Origin: Bacteroidales bacterium UBA5382 | GTDB lineage: Bacteria > Bacteroidota > Bacteroidia > Bacteroidales > Dysgonomonadaceae | Assembly (NCBI GenBank): GCA_002409745.1 | Contig: DHOU01000039.1 | Location: forward strand, 62,001 to 126,000 | Direction: 5' to 3' | Length of the DNA: 64,000 bases | Shown here: piece by piece, positions 42,364 through 52,633 of the stretch | How positions within the stretch are numbered: position 1 is the stretch's first letter | Layout of the letters: the number at the start of each line of letters is the position of its first letter | Program-made: the position numbers and the translations under genes | Notes under the pieces: generated by a model | Databases searched by the model: none | What the model saw: only the letters and a program-made list of their open reading frames with translations | What the model was told of the DNA's origin: nothing

Positions 42364-44790
42364 ATGATACAGATAGCAAGAGCCTCGTGGGCGTTGTTTT
42401 TTTTCATGACTTGCCTCACGATAACCGTCCATGCTCAAAGCCGCATGGGGAGGGTAACAGGTAAAATAAAAAATGAAAAAGGCGAGCCGTTGGAATATGC
42501 AACGATTGCAACAAAAGGGGTAGGGAACGTAACCTATTCCGATGGCGAAGGCGTTTTTAAACTTTCCCTGCCGGAAGGTACGCACACGTTCATCGTTCAA
42601 TATTTGAATTATGCGCCCTTCGAAAAAGAGGTGCACGTTTCCGCAACCGTGCCCCTGTCGTTAGGGGATATTGCGTTGGAACCGGTATCGGTCAACCTGA
42701 AAGAAGTGTTGGTTACCGCCAATTCGACGGCCCACGAAATCAGTGTCGCGCCCATAAAAGCCGATGTGATAGAAACACAAGAAATAAAACAAAGGCCGAT
42801 AACCATAACGGAAATGTTGAATCGAACCACCGGTGTCAGAATAAGGCAGTCGGGGGGATTGGGATCGTTTACCAATGTAATGTTAAACGGGTTCCAGGGA
42901 AATTCCATACGCATTTTTAAAGACGGTATTCCTTTGGATTATCTTCAGGGAGGCATCGGATTGAATAATGTCCCGGTCAATATTCTCAGCCGCGTTGAAG
43001 TTTATAAGGGTGTTTTGCCCGCCAATTTAAGTTCGGATGCGTTGGGAGGAGCCATCAATCTGGTGTCTCAAAAGAGGGAAAGCAAGCAGGTCGCGTTTTC
43101 TTATGAAGTGGCTTCTTTCAATACCCATCGGGCTACGCTAAACGTCGCCGCCACAAGTCAGGATAAGCGGTTTTTTGTAGGGGCGGATGCCTTTTTCAAT
43201 TATTCCGATAATAACTATAAAGTCATCGCGCCCGTTGTGGATCCGGAAACGGCAAATATCACTCCCACGAAATTGCCGTTGTTCCATAATGCGTATAAGC
43301 ATTATTTCACCGAATTATACGCGGGTATCGCCAATACCGTTTGGGCGGATGAGCTGCGCGTTTCGATGAGCTTGTTTTCTATTTTGCGGGAAAATCAATT
43401 TGGATCGTTAATGGAAAAACCTTTTGGGGCGGTATTATCCAAAAGGAATGCGCACTTTATCCCATCGCTTCATTACAATAAATCGCTTTTCGAAGAGAAA
43501 CTGGCTATCGACCAATTTCTTTCTTTCAGTATTGTAAACTCGGCACAAGTCGATACCTTAAGGGGGAAATACGATTGGTTCGGAAACTTTACACCTCCCA
43601 TCGATGCAAATACCATCGGGGAATCAAACGCCACGTTATCCGATATCAAAAGCCGGAATTTTATAAGCCGGACAAATTTGAATTATGCGCTGAATCATCA
43701 TCATAAATTTGTTCTCAATGCGGTTTTACAATCATCCTCGCAAAAAGGGAAGGATGAATACGGTACGACAATTGTTGATTCCGAAGGCCATCGTATCGAT
43801 TTACTGAGCATTCCTTCCGACTATTTCAAGTTAATCGGAGCAATCGGATATCAGGCTGATTTTTTAGCCGGCCGGTTGCATCAAAATACACAAGCAAAAT
43901 ATTATGCGAGTAAGTCTTCGGGCATGACGGTGAACTTAAGCACGGGGCGGCTGAATGATGAGAAAGTAGAAAGCAGCAACCGTCAATGGGGCGTGTCTAC
44001 GGCTTTTAAGTGGGACTTGAATTCATTATCGTTTATCAGGACTTCCGCCGAACTTGCCACTCGTTTGCCGGAACAGCAGGAAGTGTTCGGCGATGCCGCT
44101 TTTTTGTTGCCGAATTTCGATCTGAAACCGGAACGCAGCATGAATATCAATTTAGGCTATGTCCTGAGCAAGCCCTCGGCTTATTCTTTCGAATTTAACG
44201 GCTTTTACCGTATAACGGAAAATTTGATTACGAAAGAATTGACGGGACTTTTATTTTCTCAAAATGTGAATGTGGAAAAAGTAAACGGACTGGGTGTGGA
44301 ATTGGATGCAAGCGCATTTATCCTCCCGTGGCTTCGCTGGAATGGAAATGCCACCTATCAAAATTTCAGGTTGCAGCATCTTCAAGATCCTTCGGTAAAA
44401 TACCTGGAAGGATCGAGGTTGCCGAACATCCCTTTCTTTTTCGCCAATACTGGTTTAAGGGCTTCCTTTAACCGGCTGTTCCTGACGAACGACCGACTCG
44501 AATTATTTTATCATTATTCGTATGTCCATAAATATTTCCTTCGCTACATTCCCAAAGATGCTGAACCGGCCGGTTTTTTGGGCCTTTTCGGGGAATCGAA
44601 AGTGAACACGAAGGATATTATTCCTTCACAAAACCTCCATTCCATCGGATTTTCATGGATACCCGACCCAAACGGATTGTGGATGTTCGGAGGGGAGATA
44701 AAAAACATCTTTGACACGGCGCTCTATGATAATTTCAGAATCCAAAACGCCGGAAGAAGTATCCATTTTAAAATCAGTTTCAAAATATAA
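42364..44790 (+). CDS. TonB-dependent receptor (iron/heme-type)
   Basis: An 808-residue outer membrane receptor. Signal peptide 1-25 (ends TVHAQ), carboxypeptidase-like domain 27-115 (GRVTGKIKNEKGEPLEYATI), plug about 120-235 (LNRTTGVRIRQSGGLGSFTN, VEVYKGVLPANLSSDALGGA), then a barrel ending IHFKISFKI. The plug is of the classical siderophore/heme receptor type and not SusC-like. It sits between a ferric-reductase-like protein and a DUF4374-like lipoprotein, so iron or heme acquisition is the likely role. Confidence 0.88.
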   Translation: MIQIARASWALFFFMTCLTITVHAQSRMGRVTGKIKNEKGEPLEYATIATKGVGNVTYSDGEGVFKLSLPEGTHTFIVQYLNYAPFEKEVHVSATVPLSLGDIALEPVSVNLKEVLVTANSTAHEISVAPIKADVIETQEIKQRPITITEMLNRTTGVRIRQSGGLGSFTNVMLNGFQGNSIRIFKDGIPLDYLQGGIGLNNVPVNILSRVEVYKGVLPANLSSDALGGAINLVSQKRESKQVAFSYEVASFNTHRATLNVAATSQDKRFFVGADAFFNYSDNNYKVIAPVVDPETANITPTKLPLFHNAYKHYFTELYAGIANTVWADELRVSMSLFSILRENQFGSLMEKPFGAVLSKRNAHFIPSLHYNKSLFEEKLAIDQFLSFSIVNSAQVDTLRGKYDWFGNFTPPIDANTIGESNATLSDIKSRNFISRTNLNYALNHHHKFVLNAVLQSSSQKGKDEYGTTIVDSEGHRIDLLSIPSDYFKLIGAIGYQADFLAGRLHQNTQAKYYASKSSGMTVNLSTGRLNDEKVESSNRQWGVSTAFKWDLNSLSFIRTSAELATRLPEQQEVFGDAAFLLPNFDLKPERSMNINLGYVLSKPSAYSFEFNGFYRITENLITKELTGLLFSQNVNVEKVNGLGVELDASAFILPWLRWNGNATYQNFRLQHLQDPSVKYLEGSRLPNIPFFFANTGLRASFNRLFLTNDRLELFYHYSYVHKYFLRYIPKDAEPAGFLGLFGESKVNTKDIIPSQNLHSIGFSWIPDPNGLWMFGGEIKNIFDTALYDNFRIQNAGRSIHFKISFKI

Positions 44791-44872
44791 TTCAATGTCC
44801 TATAGCGGGTATGCCCTGCAATAGGTACAAATACTTTATAATCATTCATCAGAATATTTAAAATTATTAATT

Positions 44873-46120
44873 ATGAGAATTCTAAACACTTTTGCTATTC
44901 TTTTCGCGACACTCTGTTTCGCGTTTGTATCTTGTTCAAAAAACGAACCCGATACCCCTGACAATCCTGATCAAAATAATAAAAAATATGTTTTACTGAC
45001 GGCCGAAGGGATCGCAGACGGCGCCGGATATTATGCCGTTTATAACGAATTGCCGGCAGGCGATGTAAAAAATACGGCGGGATATTCGTTACAAGCTTCG
45101 AGTTACGGCGGATTCAGAACGTATAAAAACTGGATCTTCAACCGGTCGAATCTCCTCGGTGAATCGGGGGTCTTAAAATTTAGCGTCGGTAAAGACGGAC
45201 GGTTAAAAGAAGACGGATTCATTAAATGCGACGGTTCCGCCCAATCCGTTGTGGTAAACGAAACCCTGGGCTTTTATTTCGATCCCGGAAGAGGCAAAAA
45301 GAGAATTCAGAAATTCAATCCTTCCACCATGCAGCGTACCGGTGAAATCGACTTATCTTCCGTGGTCGATGAGAAAATCAGTCCCAACGTATATACCGGC
45401 AACCAAACATTAGCGGTAAAAGAAGGCAAACTGTTTGTAAATATTACCTATTCTCCCGAAGGTTCTTCGGGCCATAACGATAACATCCGGCATTATGCAT
45501 TGGCCGTGATCGATATCGCTTCGGAAAAAATCGAAAAGACGATTGTGCTGGATTTTTTGGATGTATACAATCAAGGACACAGCCCGTCGGAATATAAGGC
45601 GTGGTTGTTAGGCGAGGACGGACATCTGTATTTCTTGTCAACGGGATGGGATTTGGTCGATGGCGCGTATAACTTTCATCCTTCCTGTATCTTCAGAATT
45701 AAAAAAGGAGAAACCGATTTCGACAAAAATTGGCATGTCTATCCAAAAGATTTAAATTCTACACTATCCATAGGGGTGATGTGGTCGATGGGTTTTTACA
45801 AAGGGAAATTATATGTGGAAGCGTCGGATGAAAATATTACCAACTTCGGCGATTTCGGTAAGGTGGACGGATATCACGTATATTCATTGGATATCGAGAA
45901 CAAGGCGGTTGCAAAAATCGAAAGTGTCCCTACGACGGTTTTCGGGCATTCCGCCGGCACTTTCTATCGGACAAGCGATAAACTGTTTGTGCGTGTAGTG
46001 AACGAAACTATCGGATATAACGGGCTTTATGTAATAAACGAAGACGGTCGGACTGCATCCCCGGCATTTAATGTGATTCAAGGCGGCCAGCCGATGGGCT
46101 TTGCCGAATTACACGATTAA
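44873..46120 (+). CDS. DUF4374-like surface lipoprotein
   Basis: A 415-residue lipoprotein (signal ends FAFVSC) with a short Asp/Pro-rich linker (DTPDNPDQNN), then repeated blade-like segments (GGFRTYKNWIFNRSN, VLKFSVGKDGRLKEDGFI, ALAVIDIASEKIEKTIV) suggesting a beta-propeller. The combination with an iron-type TonB receptor directly upstream is that of DUF4374 proteins, thought to help bind metal chelates. A hairpin terminator follows. Confidence 0.72.
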   Translation: MRILNTFAILFATLCFAFVSCSKNEPDTPDNPDQNNKKYVLLTAEGIADGAGYYAVYNELPAGDVKNTAGYSLQASSYGGFRTYKNWIFNRSNLLGESGVLKFSVGKDGRLKEDGFIKCDGSAQSVVVNETLGFYFDPGRGKKRIQKFNPSTMQRTGEIDLSSVVDEKISPNVYTGNQTLAVKEGKLFVNITYSPEGSSGHNDNIRHYALAVIDIASEKIEKTIVLDFLDVYNQGHSPSEYKAWLLGEDGHLYFLSTGWDLVDGAYNFHPSCIFRIKKGETDFDKNWHVYPKDLNSTLSIGVMWSMGFYKGKLYVEASDENITNFGDFGKVDGYHVYSLDIENKAVAKIESVPTTVFGHSAGTFYRTSDKLFVRVVNETIGYNGLYVINEDGRTASPAFNVIQGGQPMGFAELHD

Positions 46121-46150
46121 ATACGTAAAGTTGTTATAGAATATAAATAG

Positions 46151-46188
46151 AGCGGAAGCCTGCAATGGTTGTCCGCTTTATTTTTTAT
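46151..46188 (+). terminator. intrinsic terminator of the iron operon
   Basis: AGCGGA (46151-46156) pairs with TCCGCT (46172-46177), followed by TTATTTTTTAT. It lies 30 bases after the lipoprotein stop. Confidence 0.65.
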
Positions 46189-46385
46189 ATAAACACAACG
46201 CTTTTAACTCTCGCTAAACCGTATCCCGTGTTATATATATGGCTGAATACCGAATTTTTAGTTAGATTCTGTTTAAATTTATTTCTTCTTTTTCCAAAGC
46301 TGCTTCTCTTCCGGAAACGATGGAAAGTTGGCAATCCTTCTTCGGAAGCCGGAAAATGGGCCCTTTCGGCGAATGAGCGTATTCA

Positions 46386-46427
46386 CGAAAAAAACCGGCT
46401 GTATTCTTCTAAAAAATGCAGCCGGTT
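46386..46427 (-). terminator. intrinsic terminator of the 158-residue protein gene
   Basis: On the minus strand AACCGGCTG (46427-46419) pairs with CAGCCGGTT (46401-46393), followed by a run of T (46392-46388). It begins 18 bases after the gene stop. Confidence 0.75.
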
Positions 46428-46444
46428 CCAGCCAAAAATGCTAC

Positions 46445-46921
46445 TTACTTAGTCGCGCTTCTATTGGAGCGTCCGGGAAACCGCTTCTGCAATTCGTCGC
46501 AGATAGCCTGTACTCCGGCTTGGTTACTCCGGTTCGCCTCTTTCAGAAATCCGTAAAAAAGGAGCATCGCGTTGTAAGCCTCACTGCCGGCAACCATCTT
46601 GGTATCTTCCATACCACGTACCATTGGGGTGAACTCTTTCTGGATATCCGACAAAGCTTTCGCCAGAGCAAAATCTTTATTCGCTTCATCCAAATTGATA
46701 TAACCCGGCACCAGCCCAGGATTTTGATTGGCAAATTCCAACGCCTTCTCGACAAAAGCCAGCGTCTTGTCGCCCATCTTCAGTATCTCTTTCCGATCTT
46801 TACCCGTAAGATTGATCGTCAAGACACCTGCCAGATCGGTTCGTAAGCCTGCCAGTTTCTCTTTGATTGCCGCAAGTTGAGTAGCATCGATAGCTGCGGA
46901 AACTTTACTTTCCTGTGCCAT
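46445..46921 (-). CDS. conserved helical protein of unknown function (158 aa)
   Basis: A 158-residue, signal-less, mostly helical protein. Recognisable segments are KEILKMGDKTLAFVEKALEF, NPGLVPGYINLDEANKDFAL, VAGSEAYNAMLLFYGFLKEA and a C-terminus KRFPGRSNRSATK. The MGDKTxAFVEKxLEYAxxNPxLVP pattern recurs in a family of hypothetical proteins from Bacteroidota, as far as I recall. I know no function for it. It has its own terminator. Two eroded 3' ends of relatives lie at 41259-41361 and 61521-61589, so the family is multi-copy in this genome. Confidence 0.8.
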   Translation of the reverse strand: MAQESKVSAAIDATQLAAIKEKLAGLRTDLAGVLTINLTGKDRKEILKMGDKTLAFVEKALEFANQNPGLVPGYINLDEANKDFALAKALSDIQKEFTPMVRGMEDTKMVAGSEAYNAMLLFYGFLKEANRSNQAGVQAICDELQKRFPGRSNRSATK

Positions 46922-47321
46922 AATACAACAACTTTAAAATATTAATACTTGAAAAAATTTATCGCTTCTAACCATTGGCCAAATAGGTTCGGATAACGAA
47001 TAAACATGTATAGAAAAATCCTATCTGCTATATATGTCAAAAATCGGGATATCAGGGTAACTAGGAAGATATCTTTACGTGAGAATTCAAATGTATGTAT
47101 AGAAGATGATAAATGTGTACATGAAACGGATGATTTGTGTACCTGTCAAAATGAAAATAAGAGATAACGGATTGAAAAAATATAACTAACTTTGTCAGCA
47201 ACGTTTTTCTATAATTGAATCAAAAGGAATTGAAACAGGTGGCAGCTGCTTATGAGACACTGAATTCAAAATTATATCTATTAGAAACGAAGCGAATCGA
47301 CAAAGAAAACTAATTTTCAGA
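46922..47321. other. 400-base intergenic region with a promoter element and a short reading frame
   Basis: TAACTTTG at 47187-47194 fits the -7 consensus on the plus strand. A 32-codon frame at 47215-47313 starting with TTG reads LNQKELKQVAAAYETLNSKL and may be a gene fragment or a leader. The rest (46922-47180) shows nothing recognisable. Confidence 0.4.
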
Positions 47322-48343
47322 ATGAGAAAGAGTACATACAATATGCAAAACAATCGACAAAATATCATCTTTCTAATGTTCATTAGCTTTATAGTAGGTT
47401 TTAATGCCCATGCTCAAAAGTCGGTGAATGATTTTATCCGGATAAGCAACGATCATAATGAACGCCGCCCTGTCGTGGTCTTTTTGCCGGGATCGAACCC
47501 AAACCCGCTATTGGTCAAGGAATCTAAAGGGAACTATTTTTGTTTATCCACCGGTAATTTCGATGTGAATAAAATTGCCGAAAAATATCATGTTATCATT
47601 CCGGCTCAGCCTCACACTCCGGTAATGGTCGAAGACACGTCCCATTTAAACGATCAGTATGCCTACATTACCGATCCTGAAAATCCGTACAGCTTTAACA
47701 TCGATTTTTTAAAAGATAATCATTTGGAGAATCATGCGTGGAGAGTTCGGAATCTGATTAATTACCTGAAAACTAAAGAATACGTTGATAAAGGGCGGCT
47801 GATTCTTTTGGGGCATTCCCAAGGGGGAGAGTCGCTTTGGAAGTCGCAAAAAATACTTTCGGACTGTATGCTTTGGGACTGTTATCATCCGGTCTTGAAG
47901 GTCGTTTCGCAGCATTTATCACCAAAGAGTTGAATGATGCGAAGGCAGGCAAGCAAACGATGGAAAAAGCTTACGAAAATATAGAAGGATTGTACGATCA
48001 GTGGAAAGAAATCTGTTCGATTGATGAAAATGACGAAGATTTGACGAAATTACAGCGTGACCCGGCAAAAACGTGGAAGAGCTTTAGCTATCCTTCCTGG
48101 ACGGATCTGATACATATAACTATGCCTGTTTATATCGCGTATGGCACGGCGGATCACGGAGCGGCCGGCAATGCATTGATGCCCGTTTATTTTGAGCTTA
48201 CCGGTAAAAAAAATTACAAAATGAAGCCTTACATCAATAGAGGACATAACTTTGAAAAGATAATAAATGAAACTCCGGATTTTAACGATATGAAATGGCA
48301 GGAAGTGATGGATGATTTTATTCAATGGATCGAAGCTCTTTGA
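47322..48343 (+). pseudogene. secreted alpha/beta hydrolase split by a frameshift
   Basis: The first part (47322-47830) has a signal peptide (ends FNAHAQ) and reads RRPVVVFLPGSNPNP, with the nucleophile elbow RLILLGHSQGGE. The second part, in the -1 frame, reads ALEVAKNTFGLYALGLLSSG and continues with acid YIAYGTADHG and histidine NRGHNFEKI. The switch lies at a run of five G (47823-47827). With six G the two halves join as GHSQGGRVALEVAKNTF. The cause is a one-base loss in the run, either real or a sequencing error. If corrected, this is a complete hydrolase of about 340 residues of unknown substrate. Confidence 0.82.
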
Positions 48344-48375
48344 GATAGAGTAGAGTTAAAAACATTTCCAATCTC

Positions 48376-51300
48376 TCACGGGCGTTCCTGATTCTTGAGA
48401 CGATATTCCTTGGGGGTTATTTTGTATTTTTTCAAGAACTCTCTATGGAAATAGGCTTTATTGTTGAATCCGCTCATATACATGATTTCAGAGATCGTTT
48501 TATTCGTCGTGATCAATAATTTTTCTACATGCTTCAACCGGACAGATCGGATATATTCCATAGGCGTCCGGTCGGTTATTTCTTTTATTTTTCGATAAAG
48601 CTGCATTTTGCTGATAGCTATTTCTCTGGCAATAAACTCAACCGATAATTCATCATTATCGATGTTGTCCGCAATAATTTTTGTAACGTGAAGCATCAAT
48701 TCATAATCTTCTTTATGAATTATTTTACCTTCGAAAGATTCCATCGCCACGTAAGGAGAATCAGCGTAATCGAGAATTGTCTTCATCCGTCTCAACATGT
48801 TTTCTATTAATGCCATCAGATGTCTCGGATGAAACGGTTTGTTTATATACGCATCGGCTCCCACTTCTATGCCTTCGATCTGGTTCTCAATGGAATTTTT
48901 TGAGGACAAAAGAATGATGGGAATGTGCGCCGTTTGCTCTTGCGACTTTAATTTTTTCACCAATTCAACCCCGTCCAATTCCGGCATAATGATATCCGAA
49001 ATAATCAGGGTGGGGGAATGAGAGTCGACGATTTCTAACGCTTTCATACCGTTTTCGGCTTCCAAAATAGTATACCGCTCTCCTAAAATATCTTTTAACA
49101 TGGAGCGTATTTCCCGGTCATCTTCCACCACTAAAATGGTAATATCTTTCCTCGATAGCGTTTGGGGAGTATTCCCGGAGTCTATGCTTTTTTCTTCAAT
49201 GCCGGTTATATAAGATGAAGGAAGAATTCGGCCGGAGGCATAAACGCTTTCTTCCGATAGGGAGGTGAACTCTAATTCCGGAATATGTACAATAAAAGAA
49301 GTAAAACTGATGCCGTCGCTTTCCACTCGGATACTTCCCGAAAGAATATCGACCAAACTCTTACAAAGGGCAAGACCGATGCCGCTTCGGGACTGTAATC
49401 CGACAGACACCTGTTTTTCGAATCGGTTCAACACTTCAAATCGATCAAAGATACTCTCTTGATATTCTTTTTTGATGCCGATACCTGTGTTGGTAACTTG
49501 CATGGCCAATTTGTTACCGGCAATTTTAACGGAAATGTGTATATTTTCTTCCGTGGGAGTATATTTGACTGCGTTCGAGAGCAGATTGATAATGATCTTT
49601 TCGATACTATCCCGATCGGTTTGCCATACAATCGTTTCCGGATCGCAAATAAGCGTATAACTGATTTTCTTTTCTTCCAGCATTTCGAGGAATAGATCCA
49701 AAGCATATTTTACAATTTCAACAATATCTACTTTTTCCACGATAATTTTCAAATGGCCTGTTTCGGCCTTTCGGAATTCGATAAGTTGCTGAATGAGCTT
49801 TTGCATTCTTTCGGAATTTAACTTTATCGTATTGACATATTTTTTTATGGATTCCGTTACCGGATGCCGTAATATTTGTTCGCACGGAGCATATATCAGC
49901 GTGAGAGAATTGGAAAACTCATGGGCGATATTCGTAAAGAAACGCAATTTCGCTTCGTGAATTTCCTCATTCTTTTGTTGCTCCATCTCTTTTAGGTTTA
50001 ACTCCTCTTTTACTTTAAATCGATATTTCATAAACCGGTTAATCAACCAGATGATAAGAACAAACAAAAACAAATAAGCCGCATAAGCAACGTTCGAAGC
50101 CCACCATGGAGGATTGATTTTCACCGGAATGGTAAAATAATTGTCGCTCCATATTTTATTGGCATTGCTGCATTTTACTTTCAGGAGATAAGTTCCTTTG
50201 GGTATGTTGGTGAAGACAAGGGTGTTCGACGTTCCTAAATTGATCCAATCTTTTTGAAAATCTTCCAAGATGTAAGCGATCTCACATTTTTCTCCGGATA
50301 CATAATCGATAGGGATAAATTTAAAACTGAAGGACTTGTTTCCGTAAGAAAATGTCAATTTGCCTTTGTGAAGATAATCGCTTACTTTGCGCGCTATATT
50401 ATCCACAAAGAAAGCATCCAACCAAAGGGTAGGCATATACGTATATTCTTTGATTTCTGAGGGATTGAACCGGTTGAACCCGCTTATACCGCCGAAATAT
50501 AGATTCCGGGAAGTCGGGCTGGCATAATATGCGCCGTCCGAAAATTCGTTATTTTGCAAACCGTCTTCTTTAAAATAGGAAATGATATTGCTTATTTGCT
50601 CTCCGTGCCGTATTAATTGTGCCAATCCATTATTGGTGCTAATCCAAAGATGATGCCTGCTATCTTCCAAAATACCATGGATGGTATTATTCGGCATTCC
50701 GCTGCTTTCGTTAATTCTTATGAACGCAGCATTTCCCCGCTCGTTTTTCACCAATTTATTCAATCCCATACTTGTGCCGGCCCACAGAAAACCTTCGTGA
50801 TCTTTATGCAAGCATAAAACATCGTCGCTACTGATCGATTTTTTATTATCATTCGAAAACCGGTAGCTTTCAAACGTTTCGTCTTGAATATGAAATCGGT
50901 TAAGCCCGCCTCCCCGTGTGGCAATCCATAAATGGGCAGAATCGTCCCGGATGATCGAAAAGATATTGTTGTTGCTTATGCAAGAGGGTTCATTCGTATA
51001 AACATATTGTTTGTAACTTTTAATTTTGTAAGGCCGGGTCGATTTGTCGATATCCAACCGGAGCATGCCGTAGCCGTTTGTTCCAATCCATAACGTGTTG
51101 CTATCCGGCAAGATGGCGTAAACCGACGAAAGATTGAGCCTTGGTGTATGATTGTGCGCCACAGGATTAGGAGCCGATAAGGTGAAAATTTTTTCTTTTG
51201 CGGGGTCGTAATAATTTAACCCTTCGCCATCCGTTCCAATCCAATATTCATCTGTCCCTTTGCAGATTTTGAATACGAAGTCGCTGTTTAACCCATTTGA

Positions 51301-52437
51301 TTGGGTGATATTTTTTACAAGCGTGAGCTCTCGGGTTTTCGGATTTTCGGAAAATAAGTAGATACCTTCCCCTTTTGTTCCGACCCACAGTACTCCTCGG
51401 TCGTCTTCCATAAACGTTCTCACGGCGTTCTCACCGAAGTTTCCCATTGTATCTTTTGAAAATTTTTGAAATTGCTTTTTGGGCGGTGAAATTCTCCATA
51501 CGCCTTGCATATCCGTTCCGATCCAGATTATATCCTGGGTTCCTTTACATAAAGACAAAACGGAAATCTTAGGAATCAGGAGCGAACTGTTTATAAGATT
51601 CTTATCGGAGATGTATAATCCTTCCTCCGTTCCCAAAAAATAATGGTGTTCGGTAGAAGTAATGGCTTTTATTGTCCCGGGAACGGCCGGATATTTTTTC
51701 AACGAACGGGTTTCGATATCGAATACAAATACGTTGTGTCCTGCATTCTGGAAAACCAGTTTATCTTCAATATAAAAGACCGATTGTATGCTTTCCGGAA
51801 ACGCATCAAAATGACTGACCGTAGTACGTATTTCCGGCGTCCTATCGTAAACGTTGAACTCAATTTTCATAAGGACGTTTTCATCGGTCACGATCCAAAG
51901 CCTGTCGTTTTTATCAAAAAACATTTTCTTTATGATAATGCTTTTATCAATGGGAAGAGGCTTGAAATCATTTTCGTCCTTATTATAATAATAAATTTTG
52001 TCGCGATAAACATAAGCAAAAAGTTGGTTCTTAGAATTTTTTGCTATTAAATAGGAATTTTCAACGATACTGTTTCCGTCTCTTCGATTTACGAAAAAAC
52101 GATCGAAAGTCATGTTTTCCACATTCAATCGGTTGATTCCGAAATCGGTTGCAATCCATATATGATGAGCGTCTTCTTCAATGATGTCGCGGATAATATT
52201 ATTACTGATACTGGTTTTATCCGTCGGAGAAGGTTTGAAAATCTTCACTTCCCGGCTGTTATACATATTTAATCCGTCCCACGTACCGAACCACATCAAT
52301 CCGTTTGAACTTTGCAGTAAAGTCGTAATGGAACTATTGGACAAACCATCTTCGTTCGTCATTTGATCAATATCATAATTTTGTGCATCACTTGATATTG
52401 AAAGAAACAATAGGATTGATAATAATACCGTTCTCAT
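48376..52437 (-). CDS. hybrid two-component system sensor/regulator (HTCS)
   Basis: A 1353-residue one-protein signalling system of the Bacteroidota polysaccharide-utilisation type. Signal peptide 1-18; fourteen or so propeller repeats (Reg_prop; SNGLMWFGTWDGLNMYNSRE, HLWIATRGGGLNRFH) to about 690; Y_Y_Y domain to about 765; membrane helix about 777-797; histidine kinase with FFTNIAHEFSNSLTLI (His near 837) and ATPase NLLSNAVKYTPTEENI; receiver from about 1097 with phospho-Asp in IISDIIMPELDG; AraC-type helix-turn-helix from about 1245 (FIAREIAISKMQLYRKIKEI, MSGFNNKAYFHREFLKKY). It is divergent from the GH130-SusD operon, its presumed target. TATATTTG on the minus strand (52462-52455) is a likely -7 element. 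Confidence 0.95.
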   Translation of the reverse strand: MRTVLLSILLFLSISSDAQNYDIDQMTNEDGLSNSSITTLLQSSNGLMWFGTWDGLNMYNSREVKIFKPSPTDKTSISNNIIRDIIEEDAHHIWIATDFGINRLNVENMTFDRFFVNRRDGNSIVENSYLIAKNSKNQLFAYVYRDKIYYYNKDENDFKPLPIDKSIIIKKMFFDKNDRLWIVTDENVLMKIEFNVYDRTPEIRTTVSHFDAFPESIQSVFYIEDKLVFQNAGHNVFVFDIETRSLKKYPAVPGTIKAITSTEHHYFLGTEEGLYISDKNLINSSLLIPKISVLSLCKGTQDIIWIGTDMQGVWRISPPKKQFQKFSKDTMGNFGENAVRTFMEDDRGVLWVGTKGEGIYLFSENPKTRELTLVKNITQSNGLNSDFVFKICKGTDEYWIGTDGEGLNYYDPAKEKIFTLSAPNPVAHNHTPRLNLSSVYAILPDSNTLWIGTNGYGMLRLDIDKSTRPYKIKSYKQYVYTNEPSCISNNNIFSIIRDDSAHLWIATRGGGLNRFHIQDETFESYRFSNDNKKSISSDDVLCLHKDHEGFLWAGTSMGLNKLVKNERGNAAFIRINESSGMPNNTIHGILEDSRHHLWISTNNGLAQLIRHGEQISNIISYFKEDGLQNNEFSDGAYYASPTSRNLYFGGISGFNRFNPSEIKEYTYMPTLWLDAFFVDNIARKVSDYLHKGKLTFSYGNKSFSFKFIPIDYVSGEKCEIAYILEDFQKDWINLGTSNTLVFTNIPKGTYLLKVKCSNANKIWSDNYFTIPVKINPPWWASNVAYAAYLFLFVLIIWLINRFMKYRFKVKEELNLKEMEQQKNEEIHEAKLRFFTNIAHEFSNSLTLIYAPCEQILRHPVTESIKKYVNTIKLNSERMQKLIQQLIEFRKAETGHLKIIVEKVDIVEIVKYALDLFLEMLEEKKISYTLICDPETIVWQTDRDSIEKIIINLLSNAVKYTPTEENIHISVKIAGNKLAMQVTNTGIGIKKEYQESIFDRFEVLNRFEKQVSVGLQSRSGIGLALCKSLVDILSGSIRVESDGISFTSFIVHIPELEFTSLSEESVYASGRILPSSYITGIEEKSIDSGNTPQTLSRKDITILVVEDDREIRSMLKDILGERYTILEAENGMKALEIVDSHSPTLIISDIIMPELDGVELVKKLKSQEQTAHIPIILLSSKNSIENQIEGIEVGADAYINKPFHPRHLMALIENMLRRMKTILDYADSPYVAMESFEGKIIHKEDYELMLHVTKIIADNIDNDELSVEFIAREIAISKMQLYRKIKEITDRTPMEYIRSVRLKHVEKLLITTNKTISEIMYMSGFNNKAYFHREFLKKYKITPKEYRLKNQERP

Positions 52438-52633
52438 GTTTTATTTATTGAGTACAAATATACATAATAAATAACGGATCGGTTGCATGACAATCTCTTG
52501 TAAAAGGTGTCTTAAAAACATTTTTAGGGTATCCTGATAAATGTATACTCTTTTGCAAAAAAAAGACACCCTGTTCCTCATTGGAAAACAATACATTTAC
52601 ACATTAAATTATTAACAAGAAAAATCAAACAGT

